Assembly: GCA_019054805.1 (NCBI GenBank) | Contig: JAHQIY010000002.1 | Coordinates: 2,666,001-2,730,000, forward strand | Reading direction: 5' to 3' | Source of the DNA: Brachionus manjavacas | Taxonomy: Eukaryota; Rotifera; Eurotatoria; Ploima; Brachionidae | Length of the DNA stretch: 64,000 bases | Part shown: in pieces, positions 11,340-23,868 of the stretch | How the letters are laid out: every line of letters begins with the position of its first letter | Numbering within the stretch: position 1 is the stretch's first letter | Translations under genes and position numbers: made by a program | The notes under the pieces: generated by a model | Database searches by the model: none | Told to the model about the DNA's origin: nothing | What the model saw: the letters and a program-made list of their open reading frames with translations, nothing else

Positions 11340-11725
11340 ATGCTCGGACCTGATCCAATTTTGTCACTTAAACAAATACATGATAAAAACAGAGATCAGA
11401 TCAATGTATAAACATAATGAAATAGTATCCAAAATTAATAAAATTTTTGACCTGAAGAACCGTAGCGTGATACCAAAAAAACTCTACGAGCTAATCAAAT
11501 TCAACACGGAAGCCCAAAATTGAACCCACAAATTAACATCTATTATTTTCTTTTTTTTTTATACGAAATATTTTGTATTTTATTAGTAAAATTGCAATAC
11601 GCTTTGTTTTACAGCGTAATGCGACGTGGCCGGAGAGCGGCCTTAGCTCAAATGTAAATAAAATAAATAAAAAATAAATAAAAATTAAAAAATAAAGATA
11701 ACTATAAATAAAAATTTTTTCAAAC
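11340..11725 (+). mobile_element. LINE 3'-end-like fragment, unit 1
   Basis: Open pieces read LGPDPILSLKQIHDKNRDQI and, one frame over, EIVSKINKIFDLKNRSVIPK, followed by GCGACGTGGCCGGAGAGCGG with a perfect GGCCG-GAGAG-CGGCC hairpin at about 11629-11643, then AAATGTAAATAAAATAAATA repeats. Coding debris, hairpin and an (AAATA)-type tail form the usual 3' end of a non-LTR element. The coding part is not recognisable as a specific domain. Confidence 0.45.
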
Positions 11726-12373
11726 AAGGGCTTGAATATGAAATTTATGTAAAATAAAAAAATAGTTGCTTACAGATAAATGTCGGTAGTAGTTTTAATA
11801 ATTAGAAATAATTTTAAAAATTGAGTAAAAATTTAAACAATTTGAAATACAAATTGTTTCAAAATTTTGAAATACAGGTGTATTTTATTACATCGATGGC
11901 ATCGAAGTTTTGATTGATTTTCGAATTTAAATTTACTGATACTTTTTTTCTAAAATTTAATTTTTATTATAAATATTTTTTAAATAACTCTATTTTGATT
12001 TTCGCAGTATTGGTATGCTAGCCTTTTAAGTTTTAACAGATATTATCTAACATCAATTTTTGTTTAAATTTAAATGAATTACACTGAATTATTGATTAAT
12101 TTTTTGTTCTTTGGTATTATTTTTAATTTCACCTAATTTTTTGAAGGCCTATATTTAATCATTAAGATTTTCTATTTTTTCAAAAAAACTTTACTGGTCA
12201 CTTTTTAAATTTTCTGGAAACTTATTTTTTGTACAACTCTTTCTTGATAATTTGTTAGGCCCATCAAATTAAAATTTTGGAATATTAAAACCCTAATTAA
12301 TCTTGTAAGTTGGGATCTTCTTTTCATATTAGGGTTTAAAAAAAGAAAATTTATTTTAGAAAGAAATTTATAA

Positions 12374-13743
12374 ATGGAATATAATGACAATAAAAAATTT
12401 ATTCTTAACTACAAAATGATAAATCAAGATCTTGTACATGAAGTTATAATATTGGATGATGATGATTTTATTCAAACAACTTTAAGCCTATTTGCGACTA
12501 ATGAACTGAGTGAGCAAAAAGAGCAAACTAATAATGTCAGTCCAAGTGAAAATTTAATGGAACCATCATGTGACTTTATTGATCTGACTTCAAATGACGA
12601 TTTTGATCTTTATGATATGTTCATGCTAAATCCACACTCGAACTATAATCTTACATCACAAATGAATGAAAATGTAAATTTAAAAAAGGAGATCATTTTA
12701 AGTGTAAAACCAGAGCTAGAATCAAAAAAATGACTAGTTTTGAAGAAATTCCACAGGTTACTTTAAAAGATGGTGAAATTTCTACACCGGAATATATGAG
12801 CCCACCTGATAATTCAATTGAAAATCCTACAGTAAAAAACAAGCAATTTACTTGTCCCGAGTGCTTGAAATCGTTTAAAAAGTCTTATAACTATAAACGT
12901 CATTTATTATTACATCAAATCAAGAATAATGAATCATCATCATTCGAATTAGAGGCGAATCATTGTCCTAATTGTACCAAAGAAATAGCCGATCGATCAA
13001 ATTTTATCAAGCATTTAAAAATTTGTTCTCCACAGAGCTTGGAAAATTTTAGATACAAAAAAAAATTAACCAGCTTAAACGAATTTAGCTGCCCTATATG
13101 TGAAAAGGTATTTAGCAAAAAATACAATCTGAATAGACATCTTGGGGTTCACTTTTTGAATGAGTTAAATAGAAACAATGAGTTGTCAATAAATGTTGAT
13201 GAAAGATCTATGTACGATTCTGTCACAATTCATTTATATCAGTGCGAAAATTGTCTAAGAAGATTTTCAAGTAAACAGTTATTAAATAATCATAAAGTTA
13301 AATGGCATGGAACAAAATATTCATGCAAATACTGCAAAGATTTGATATTTAATGAAAAACTCGAATTAATTAGACATTTAAATTTAAACCATAGGATTAA
13401 ATATAAATTTGAATGTAAATTTTGTAAAAAAAGTTTTCCTTATGTGAGTCAATTTATTCAACATCGCTTAACTCATATAAACAAAGTTGAAATTAATCAA
13501 TGGGACAAAATTACTAAATTGTCAGATGCAATTACAGATGGTTCTGATTGCAGCTTAAATAGTTTGAAAAATGCGCAATGTTTATATTGTGGTAAGAGTT
13601 TTTCAAAAAATTTTAACTTAAAAAGGCACTTGCAAACCAAACATTCGGTTGAAACTGATGATCAAATTAATAAGAAATTTTCTCAAAAACAAAATAATTT
13701 TTTTGAACAGAATAAATCTAATTTTTTGTTAAATAAAATTTAA
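12374..13743 (+). CDS. C2H2 zinc-finger protein with two SIM-like motifs, copy 1 (one frame break)
   Basis: Likely DNA-binding nuclear protein. The first frame (119 residues, from ATG 12374) is acidic and has two SUMO-interaction-like motifs: VIILDDDD (residues 24-31) and FIDLTSNDD (68-76). It stops at 12733-12735. The second frame (12730-13743) continues with seven finger-like units: CPECLKSF..H/H, CPNCTKEI..H/C, CPICEKVF..H/H, CENCLRRF..H/H, CKYCKDLI..H/H, CKFCKKSF..H/H and CLYCGKSF..H/H; the second ends in Cys. The break is at an A-run (seven A here, eight in copy 2, where the frame is continuous). So either copy 1 carries a one-base deletion or a sequencing error. All later fingers are intact here. 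No close family was identified beyond C2H2. Confidence 0.8.
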
Positions 13744-14323
13744 ATTTTGGACATTTTGTACAAATTTGATTTTAATATTTTCCAATTTTTAAAAGATGCT
13801 ATATATTGGAAAAAATAAAATTTATCGTAACCTAATTTAGTTTTCCAAAAATACGGCAAAAGATCGAATTGGTAATTTTTTATAAAGTTTTTTTTCTAAC
13901 TTTTTCTTTTAATACAAGTATAAGAATAACAATAAAATAATAAGGCTTAAAGTTTTTCTTCTTGAAAAATTATTCTTTATAATAAAATTTAAAATGGTAA
14001 AGCGACATCAATTTAAATCAATATTTATTTTCTTGAATCAAAAATAGTGATCTTTTTATTCAGATGCTACTTTCAATTTAAATTTGGACGTCATAAAACC
14101 TCACCTGACTAATTCAATAATTTAATCAATTTTTCATTAAAAAAAATATTCACAAAATCAGTAAAATTTATCAAATACAATGAAAATATCAAATATTAAG
14201 TTAGAACTTCACTAATTAGATAAAAATTTTAACAAAAACAGTGCAACATATTTAACATAATATTTAATAAATAATTATTTTCACTTTAATTGCCTTTTAT
14301 TTAAAATATATAGACTTAAATTA

Positions 14324-14870
14324 AAAAAAAAAATTCAAGTCTGTAAGACATTTAAGGAAAATTTAAATGACCACTTGAGTAAAAAATACCAAATATCTCT
14401 CAGTTGTCTCAGTTATTCCTATTTTATTTAGTAATATATTAATGACACCCCTAAAAAAAGCAAAATAAATAATGAATACTATCTGATTTTCGCAGATGCT
14501 CTTGTTAAATTCTTCATTTACAACAAAAAGGCGAACTTATAAAATAAGATAAATAAATACACCAAAGAACTAGAACAATGGCTTATTAAGTGGAAAATGA
14601 AGATATTAGTTGAAAAGTCGTGTTCAGTAGTCTTTTCTAAGTATAAAAAATAGAGTGATAATCTTAACTTAAAAATTTATGGAAATGGACTATATAGCTA
14701 AAAACCAATTAAGTTTTTGGGTATTAAATTTGATTCTAAATTAAATTTTAATATACTGGTAGACAAAATTAAAGAACATTGCAATACAAGGCTAAATCTA
14801 ATTTAGATAATGTCAAAGAAAAAATGGGTTCTTAATAAAAATACACTAGGAAATTTTTTATAAGTTTTTA
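14324..14870 (+). mobile_element. Jockey/RTE-like RT remnant, unit 1
   Basis: One frame with several stops reads LNDHLSKKYQIS, then YINDTPKKSKINNEYYLIFADA (the FADD block with the second Asp replaced), KELEQWLIKWKMKI, EKSCSVVFSK, KFLGIKFDSKLNFN and IKEHCNTRLNLI. These are the collinear C-terminal RT blocks of LINE elements. Four or more in-frame stops and the changed catalytic motif show it is inactive. Confidence 0.8.
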
Positions 14871-15599
14871 GTCGGGACCAATTCGTGTTAAAAAAATGGA
14901 AAGAAAATTGAAAGTAAGTAAATGTTCATATCAATTTTAAAAAACTATTTTTGTAATCAATAGAATGTTGATAATGATTTAAATCAATAGATTGTGATAA
15001 AACATGTTTGACATTCCAATTAGGAGCAAGTGCAAAATAGAAAGTCCTATCAAAATAAAATCTGTAGACGAGTTTCAAACTGCTAAAATGAAATCAAAAA
15101 ATCATGGTATTGATTTTTTACCATTCATGGCAAAATGGTATTGAATCACTTGAGGACGATGATTAAGAGATAGATGAAATTGACATAGTAGGAACGACCA
15201 GAAAGAAAACAAATATTAATAAATACAAAGCCAAATCAAAATAAACTAAAAATTAATAAATAATAAAAAGGTCAATAAAATTAAGATCAATTTTAATTAA
15301 TTTTAATAAATTTTAACGAGCTTGACTATGAGCAGACAATTCAAGTTAAACTTACAATTCTTTGCCGTATTTCAAATTTAGAAAAGACTGCACCATATTT
15401 TTTTCATTATAGCTAAGATTAAAACTTTTGAGTTAATTTTGCTATGGATTCACATATTTTAAAATGAAAATTTTCTATTTTCAAAAATTTAACTATTGCA
15501 TGTTTTAATTGTCAATTTGAAAGATTTTTACTATTAAATTTAAGAATTGAATTAGGTGAGAATATTGTCAATTAATAATTAAAAAAGAAAGGAACTCAA

Positions 15600-15985
15600 T
15601 GCTCGGACCTGATCCAATTTTGTCACTTAAACAAATACATGATAAAAACAGAGATCAGATCAATGTATAAACATAATGAAATAGTATCCAAAATTAATAA
15701 AATTTTTGACCTGAAGAACCGTAGCGTGATACCAAAAAAACTCTACGAGCTAATCAAATTCAACACGGAAGCCCAAAATTGAACCCACAAATTAACATCT
15801 ATTATTTTCTTTTTTTTTTATACGAAATATTTTGTATTTTATTAGTAAAATTGCAATACGCTTTGTTTTACAGCGTAATGCGACGTGGCCGGAGAGCGGC
15901 CTTAGCTCAAATGTAAATAAAATAAATAAAAAATAAATAAAAATTAAAAAATAAAGATAACTATAAATAAAAATTTTTTCAAACA
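15600..15985 (+). mobile_element. LINE 3'-end-like fragment, unit 2
   Basis: Duplicate of the fragment at 11340-11725, with the same GGCCG-GAGAG-CGGCC hairpin and AAATA-rich tail, carried by the 4.26-kb duplication. Confidence 0.45.
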
Positions 15986-16633
15986 AGGGCTTGAATATGA
16001 AATTTATGTAAAATAAAAAAATAGTTGCTTACAGATAAATGTCGGTAGTAGTTTTAATAATTAGAAATAATTTTAAAAATTGAGTAAAAATTTAAACAAT
16101 TTGAAATACAAATTGTTTCAAAATTTTGAAATACAGGTGTATTTTATTACATCGATGGCATCGAAGTTTTGATTGATTTTCGAATTTAAATTTACTGATA
16201 CTTTTTTTTTCTAAAATTTAATTTTTATTATAAATATTTTTTAAATAACTCTATTTTGATTTTCGCAGTATTGGTATGCTAGCCTTTTAAGTTTTAACAG
16301 ATATTATCTAACATCAATTTTTGTTTAAATTTAAATGAATTACACTGAATTATTGATTAATTTTTTGTTCTTTGGTATTATTTTTAATTTCACCTAATTT
16401 TTGAAGGCCTATATTTAATCATTAAGATTTTCTATTTTTTCAAAAAAACTTTACTGGTCACTTTTTAAATTTTCTGGAAACTTATTTTTTGTACAACTCT
16501 TTCTTGATAATTTGTTAGGCCCATCAAATTAAAATTTTGGAATATTAAAACCCTAATTAATCTTGTAAGTTGGGATCTTCTTTTCATATTAGGGTTTAAA
16601 AAAAGAAAATTTATTTTAGAAAGAAATTTATAA

Positions 16634-18002
16634 ATGGAATATAATGACAATAAAAAATTTATTCTTAACTACAAAATGATAAATCAAGATCTTGTACATG
16701 AAGTTATAATATTGGATGATGATGATTTTATTCAAACAACTTTAAGCCTATTTGCGACTAATGAACTGAGTGAGCAAAAAGAGCAAACTAATAATGTCAG
16801 TCCAAGTGAAAATTTAATGGAACCATCATGTGACTTTATTGATCTGACTTCAAATGACGATTTTGATCTTTATGATATGTTCATGCTAAATCCACACTCG
16901 AACTATAATCTTACATCACAAATGAATGAAAATGTAAATTTAAAAAAGGAGATCATTTTAAGTGTAAAACCAGAGCTAGAATCAAAAAAAATGACTAGTT
17001 TTGAAGAAATTCCACAGGTTACTTTAAAAGATGGTGAAATTTCTACACCGGAATATATGAGCCCACCTGATAATTCAATTGAAAATCCTACAGTAAAAAA
17101 CAAGCAATTTACTTGTCCCGAGTGCTTGAAATCGTTTAAAAAGTCTTATAACTATAAACGTCATTTATTATTACATCAAATCAAGAATAATGAATCATCA
17201 TCATTCGAATTAGAGGCGAATCATTGTCCTAATTGTACCAAAGAAATAGCCGATCGATCAAATTTTATCAAGCATTTAAAAATTTGTTCTCCACAGAGCT
17301 TGGAAAATTTTAGATACAAAAAAAAATTAACCAGCTTAAACGAATTTAGCTGCCCTATATGTGAAAAGGTATTTAGCAAAAATACAATCTGAATAGACAT
17401 CTTGGGGTTCACTTTTTGAATGAGTTAAATAGAAACAATGAGTTGTCAATAAATGTTGATGAAAGATCTATGTACGATTCTGTCACAATTCATTTATATC
17501 AGTGCGAAAATTGTCTAAGAAGATTTTCAAGTAAACAGTTATTAAATAATCATAAAGTTAAATGGCATGGAACAAAATATTCATGCAAATACTGCAAAGA
17601 TTTGATATTTAATGAAAAACTCGAATTAATTAGACATTTAAATTTAAACCATAGGATTAAATATAAATTTGAATGTAAATTTTGTAAAAAAGTTTTCCTT
17701 ATGTGAGTCAATTTATTCAACATCGCTTAACTCATATAAACAAAGTTGAAATTAATCAATGGGACAAAATTACTAAATTGTCAGATGCAATTACAGATGG
17801 TTCTGATTGCAGCTTAAATAGTTTGAAAAATGCGCAATGTTTATATTGTGGTAAGAGTTTTTCAAAAAATTTTAACTTAAAAAGGCACTTGCAAACCAAA
17901 CATTCGGTTGAAACTGATGATCAAATTAATAAGAAATTTTCTCAAAAACAAAATAATTTTTTTGAACAGAATAAATCTAATTTTTTGTTAAATAAAATTT
18001 AA
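16634..18002 (+). pseudogene. C2H2 zinc-finger protein, copy 2 (two frame breaks)
   Basis: Same gene as 12374-13743. Here the acidic N-terminus and first fingers are in one frame (16634-17392, 252 residues), but that frame is lost in the third finger at an A-run near 17380 (five A instead of six) and again near 17690 (TTTGTAAAAAAG instead of one A more). The rest continues in 17416-17706 and 17703-18002. Copy 1 is intact at both places. With all lesions in homopolymers, decay and base-calling error cannot be told apart; if the breaks are real, fingers 3 to 7 are lost from this copy. Confidence 0.75.
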
Positions 18003-18582
18003 ATTTTGGACATTTTGTACAAATTTGATTTTAATATTTTCCAATTTTTAAAAGATGCTATATATTGGAAAAAATAAAATTTATCGTAACCTAATTTAGT
18101 TTTCCAAAAATACGGCAAAAGATCGAATTGGTAATTTTTTATAAAGTTTTTTTCTAACTTTTTCTTTTAATACAAGTATAAGAATAACAATAAAATAATA
18201 AGGCTTAAAGTTTTTCTTCTTGAAAAATTATTCTTTATAATAAAATTTAAAATGGTAAAGCGACATCAATTTAAATCAATATTTATTTTCTTGAATCAAA
18301 AATAGTGATCTTTTTATTCAGATGCTACTTTCAATTTAAATTTGGACGTCATAAAACCTCACCTGACTAATTCAATAATTTAATCAATTTTTCATTAAAA
18401 AAAATATTCACAAAATCAGTAAAATTTATCAAATACAATGAAAATATCAAATATTAAGTTAGAACTTCACTAATTAGATAAAAATTTTAACAAAAACAGT
18501 GCAACATATTTAACATAATATTTAATAAATAATTATTTTCACTTTAATTGCCTTTTATTTAAAATATATAGACTTAAATTAA

Positions 18583-19128
18583 AAAAAAAAATTCAAGTCT
18601 GTAAGACATTTAAGGAAAATTTAAATGACCACTTGAGTAAAAAATACCAAATATCTCTCAGTTGTCTCAGTTATTCCTATTTTATTTAGTAATATATTAA
18701 TGACACCCCTAAAAAAAAGCAAAATAAATAATGAATACTATCTGATTTTCGCAGATGCTCTTGTTAAATTCTTCATTTACAACAAAAAGGCGAACTTATA
18801 AAATAAGATAAATAAATACACCAAAGAACTAGAACAATGGCTTATTAAGTGGAAAATGAAGATATTAGTTGAAAAGTCGTGTTCAGTAGTCTTTTCTAAG
18901 TATAAAAAATAGAGTGATAATCTTAACTTAAAAATTTATGGAAATGGACTATATAGCTAAAAACCAATTAAGTTTTTGGGTATTAAATTTGATTCTAAAT
19001 TAAATTTTAATATACTGGTAGACAAAATTAAAGAACATTGCAATACAAGGCTAAATCTAATTTAGATAATGTCAAAGAAAAATGGGTTCTTAATAAAAAT
19101 ACACTAGGAAATTTTTTATAAGTTTTTA
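18583..19128 (+). mobile_element. Jockey/RTE-like RT remnant, unit 2
   Basis: Duplicate of 14324-14870 with the same stops and the same FADA motif, plus homopolymer length differences. The shared stops show that inactivation came before the duplication. Confidence 0.8.
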
Positions 19129-19429
19129 GTCGGGACCAATTCGTGTTAAAAAAATGGAAAGAAAATTGAAAGTAAGTAAATGTTCATATCAATTTTAAAA
19201 ACTATTTTTGTAATCAATAGAATGTTGATAATGATTTAAATCAATAGATTGTGATAAAACATGTTTGACATTCCAATTAGGAGCAAGTGCAAAATAGAAA
19301 GTCCTATCAAAATAAAATCTGTAGACGAGTTTCAAACTGCTAAAATGAAATCAAAAAATCATGGTATTGATTTTTTACCATTCATGGCAAAATGGTATTG
19401 AATCACTTGAGGACGATGATTAAGAGATA

Positions 19430-19561
19430 GATGAAATTGACATAGTAGGAACGACCAGAAAGAAAACAAATATTAAAAAAACTATCGAAACTAGAAGTTC
19501 CATGATTCATAAACATTGTGAGAAGTGTGACGTCAATATGTTAAAAAATATTCATTATTGA
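19430..19561 (+). other. Open segment spanning the right duplication boundary
   Basis: The frame after the stop near 19421 reads EIDEIDIVGTTRKKTNIKK across the repeat boundary and on through HKHCEKCDVNMLKN to a TGA near 19559-19561. In unit 1 the homologous frame is cut off at the junction with unit 2. It may be the end of a decayed exon or transposon ORF; the HCEKC motif hints at metal binding. Not recognised. Confidence 0.25.
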
Positions 19562-20343
19562 CTTAATGTTTGTACAAAATAAGTAGAAAAATTATTAGAA
19601 GTTTTTTTATTTTTTTTAATTGTTTATTTTGATTTTATTTTACTATATTAGTAAAGATAATTAAAATAAAGTGACGATTTATTGAATTAGTGTAATTTTT
19701 TTCTTTTTATGTACATTTTTATTCTTATGAGTGTTTTAGCGAAATAAATTAACCAAGCTTAATTAAAATAATTGTTAATAGGTTTTGTTTTTCTTTAACT
19801 GAATTAGTGAAGATTCTTACTAGATTTGTGGATAGAAAATACTTATGCTCTTAAGATATTTTTATTTTGACTCTATAGTTATGAAGAATATAATTTTTTT
19901 TTAATTTGCTAGGTAGAAAAAAAGTAGATAAATAAGCTTATAAATTTTTTAGAAAAATTATGGCTTTTGAAAAAAAATTAAAATGACCTAAAGAATCACA
20001 AAAAACTTAATCAAAGAATACTTCAAGAAAAGCTTGAATTAAGATTGTCTAGAACATTTAAATAAGTATTTTTCAGATAAGAATCAAGTAAATGGATTTA
20101 AATCATTTTTATTAATAAAATAAAAAATATAATACAAAATTAAGATTAGTTTTTCATTTTTCTTACTTATTCAAAATAATATAATAAACCGAAAATTAAA
20201 TTCGGCATTTGCTTAAATATCTCTCTTCAATTAAAACCACTTTTGATACTGAAAAAAATTCCATTAAAAATGTCAAATATATACGATTCACTAAGTTTTA
20301 TTTTTTTTACTTTCAAAAAAGATAAATTAACGGAAAGTCAAAA
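19562..20343. other. Intergenic, 3' flank of the m-AAA protease gene
   Basis: A/T-rich DNA without coding signal. On the minus strand an AATAAA-type signal follows the protease stop near 20300. Confidence 0.4.
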
Positions 20344-22867
20344 TTATTTTTTCTCTTCTTGTGGTCTTGTTTTATTCCAGTCCTTTAATCCTTTTGGCAA
20401 AGATTGATCCTCTTCAGAAGAACCTTAGAAATTTTTAAATCATAAAAAATCCATTTTTTTGTGTTTTCTGAATAAAGCCTACCCGTTCCTTCGACAAATT
20501 CTTCGTAAGTTGTTTTTTCTTTAAATGGTCTAGGACCAAGCAACTCTATCATATCATCTCGTTTGAGCACTTCTTTTTCCAAAAGTCGCAAAGCTATCTT
20601 TTCAACATCCGGCTTCTTGTCGGTCAGCAGCTTAAAAGTGCGATTGAATGCAGAATCAATTATTCCCCTTACTTCCTCGTCTATTATTTGAGCTGTATGC
20701 TCACTGTAAGGCTTATCGAAAGCCATTTCACCTGGCTGAGGTGTCTCAAAAGACACATTACCCACTTTTTCACTCATACCATAATGAACAACCTGGGCGT
20801 AAGCCAATTGCGTGACTTTTCTTAAATCGTCCTGAGCTCCAGTGCTTATTTTGTTAAAGAATAAAATTTCAGCTATTCTTCCTCCCAGAGTCATGCACAT
20901 CCGGTCATTCAATTGTTCTTTGGTGAACAAAAAAGCGTCTCTGGGCAAATATTGTGCATAGCCAAGACCTTTTCCCCGAGGTATGATCGATACTTTAAGT
21001 AATGGTTCGGCAAATTGAAGATACCAACCGGCAACAGCATGTCCAGCCTCATGATAAGCAACTGTTCGTTTTTCTTCCGGCTGCAGAACTTGGGTCTTTT
21101 TTTCCATACCAGCAATGACTCTTTCAATAGCAGCCTCGAAATGCTTAACATTAATTGAATCGTTTAAATCTCTAGCTGCGATCAAAGCAGCCTCGTTGCA
21201 AACATTGGAAATGTCGGCGCCCGAAAAACCAGGAGTCAAAGCAGCTAGCTTGCGAGCAACTTCATCTTTGTTCAATTCTGTTTTGAGTGGTTTAAGATGG
21301 ACTTTAAAAACCGAAGCTCGTCCTTTGATGTCCGGCAATCCGACAAAAATTTGACGGTCAAATCTACCAGGTCTAAGTAAAGCCGGATCGAGCACATCCA
21401 CACGATTGGTGGCTGCAAGGACTATCACATTTGATTGTGCACTGTTGAAACCATCCATTTCGACTAGAAGTTGGTTCAATGTGTTCTCTTGTTCGCTTTG
21501 GCCACCAAAGTTGCGTCCCCCTCTTTTGCGCCCAATAGCATCAATTTCATCAATAAATAAAATACAAGGTGAGTTTTTACGCGCTGTAGAAAACATATCT
21601 CTCACTCTAGACGGACCGACACCGACAAACATTTCCAAAAATTCCGAACCACTTACAGTTATGAATGGAACTCCGGCTTCTCCGGCAGTAGCTTTGGCAA
21701 GCAATGTTTTTCCAGTACCTGGTGGACCAGTCAACAAAGCTCCTTTTGGAATTTTGGCACCAAGTTGCGTATATTGATTGGGATTTTTCAGAAAATTAAC
21801 AAATTCCATTATTTCGATCTTGGCCTCTTCACAACCAGCCACGTCATTAAATTTAACACCAGTGTTTTCTTTGATTATTCTAGCTGTCGATTGTCCAAAG
21901 CCAAAAATGCCACCAGGACCTTTGCTAGCTCCGGGACGAGCTCCCAAACCTCCCATTGAGCCCATTCCGGACAATGAGCGCCTACCCCAATAGATAAACA
22001 AAAGTAAGGGCAAGAACCATCCAATTGCTCCAAGAACTGAAGATCTTTAAATTTTAGAGATAAAATTTCATTTCAAAATTTTTTTCCACAATTACGGTTC
22101 TATTTCTTCTCTGTAAAAAACAGGTACATAATTGTTTGAATCCATTCCACCTTCTTTTTGTGCTTGTTCCAAATTTCGTTCAAATGAGTCAACGCTTCCA
22201 ATTGAAAACCAAGGAATTTTCTATGTTGATTATTATTAAATTTATTTTTTTAGTTGTTAATAAACTAGATTGTTAAATTACTTGTTCCGGGTTGCGCAAA
22301 ATTATTCGGACCCATTTTTTATTGACAACTTCTAATCGGTCAATAGATCCTTTGCTTATATAATCATTTACAAAATCTCTCCATGTAATTTCTTTGAATC
22401 GCTCATTGTAGTAAGAGATAGCCATTAAAGCTCCAGCACCGAGTGCCAAGATTAGAAAATTTCGTTGCTGATTCTGTTGATCTGGCATGCTACTAGAGCC
22501 CTTTCCACCTCCACCAGAACTTTCCGTTTTTTTGAAATCAAATTTAGTTTCAGATTCATCTGAAGACTTAGAGGAAGATTTTCCCGGGAAATATTTTTCA
22601 AAGCCTTTTGGTGCATCTGCTAAGACCAACTTATCACCGTTTATTTTGCCAGACAATTGGGAAGAAAAAAAAGTCGATGCTCGATTGTTAGATGAAAGCT
22701 AAATTTAAAAATATTCTTAGGCTTCTAAGATTTTTGTGGGAAATAAAATGTTTTACCTCCTTTTTTAAAATGTTGTTATAAATAGACCATAAGTTTTTGG
22801 CGCATTTTAGCATATAACGCTTATCACGCTTGGTAAATTTACTTCCAAGCATTGATAGTGAGCTCAT
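20344..22867 (-). CDS. AFG3L2: Mitochondrial m-AAA protease, AFG3L2 type
   Basis: ATP-dependent zinc metalloprotease of the inner mitochondrial membrane that degrades and processes membrane proteins. Exons on the minus strand: 22867-22757, 22698-22282, 22220-22096, 22044-20483, 20423-20344; phases agree and give 764 residues. A basic presequence-like N-terminus precedes GFEKYFPGK. Two membrane segments lie near [13 protein letters not shown] and [15 protein letters not shown], flanking the intermembrane domain ([15 protein letters not shown]). AAA+ core: Walker A GPPGTGKT (about 324-331), Walker B ILFIDE (379-384), arginine-finger block RPGRFDRQ. Protease HEAGH at 549-553, with GAQDDLRKV supplying the further acidic ligand expected in the family. 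The last exon ([11 protein letters not shown]) matches the family tail. Odd: AEI where relatives have a second Glu (GGRxxEE). Introns 58-63 nt. SPG7 is the alternative; overall similarity favours AFG3L2. Confidence 0.95.
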
Positions 22868-23868
22868 TTTGAATTGAAAAATCGATTATATTTAATTATT
22901 TTAATTTTACTTTATAAAAAAAATCAAAAATTAAAAACTGATGCAGTAAGAGAATTATATAATGTTTTATTAAATGCTGTAAGAATACATCATTAGAAAT
23001 TTTGCAATTTTTTTAAGACTATAAACGAATCTTACTTTTATAATCAAAAATTCAATAAAGAAGTAGTTTAATAAATTAAGGTTGATACTAGCCTTGACTA
23101 CTAATGATCCAACAGATTAAAGATTACAATTTTTTTTATTAAGGATATTTTGCCTATTACAGCACAAAATTTGAAATTTTTTCCATTCATTTGTTGCATA
23201 ATTTCAAGTAAATTATATTTTTAAATCTCATAAATGACTTAACAAATTATTCAGCTTAAATCTAGATTTTTTTTTCCGAATACTATGCTTTAAATATCAA
23301 AAAAAAAAGATTTTTGACTTTAATTATTTTAAAATAAAATATTAAATGATGTGTAAAAAGAAATTATGACATTCAAACATTCAATTTTTTTTGAATAGTT
23401 TCCATTTTTAAAATAAAAAAACGAGTTCGAAAACTATTTCGCAATTCAGGAGTCCATAGCATTTTATTATACCAAGTGGACCAGTCTACAACCAAGAATT
23501 GAGTAAATTTTCACATAATCAGTTTTTTTTTAGTATTAAAACCATTAATTTTTATTTTAAACAATTTTCGATTACAATTACTTTAAATTTAAAATTTATG
23601 GAATTTTGAGCACTCAAATTTTTTAAAATAATTTTTAAATTTATTCTCTACTTTCTATTTTCTAGAAATATCATTATGCCAATAGGTTTTTAAACTAACT
23701 AGGATAAATATATTTGATACAAAAGTGTCAGAAAAATTATAAAAAAACTATTACTTACATTTATTCAAAAAGTGCAATAGATTTTAAATCATAACAAATA
23801 ATTTAACAATCTAATTAATTTAAAATAAAAAAAAATTAAAAAATAAGGAAAATTCAATTTTCCTGAAG
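22868..23868. other. Intergenic, upstream of the m-AAA protease gene
   Basis: A/T-rich sequence; no gene, repeat or clear promoter motif recognised. Confidence 0.4.

Larger units (their letters stand above)
10964..15218. repeat. Tandem duplication, unit 1 (about 4.26 kb)
   Basis: Direct repeat of 15224-19476. The unit starts at TACAAAGCCAAATCAAAATA and ends at GAAAGAAAACAAATATTAA. It carries a LINE 3' end, the zinc-finger gene and an RT remnant. Scanning both units I saw no substitutions, only length differences in A or T runs, for example at 12725 versus 16984, at 13120 versus 17380 and at 14455 versus 18715. Confidence 0.9.
15224..19476. repeat. Tandem duplication, unit 2 (about 4.25 kb)
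   Basis: Direct copy of 10964-15218 at a spacing of 4260 nt. The right end leaves the repeat at ATATTAA and continues into unique sequence (AAAAACTATCGAAAC), where the frame around the junction stays open to a stop near 19560. Homopolymer-only differences point to a very recent event or to one locus assembled twice. Confidence 0.9.

Noticed and set aside
11533-11727. Minus-strand frame over the AAATA tail as a membrane protein
   Set aside because: Its hydrophobicity comes from translating the A/T tail and hairpin of a retroelement in reverse; the same frame is simply duplicated at 15792-15986.
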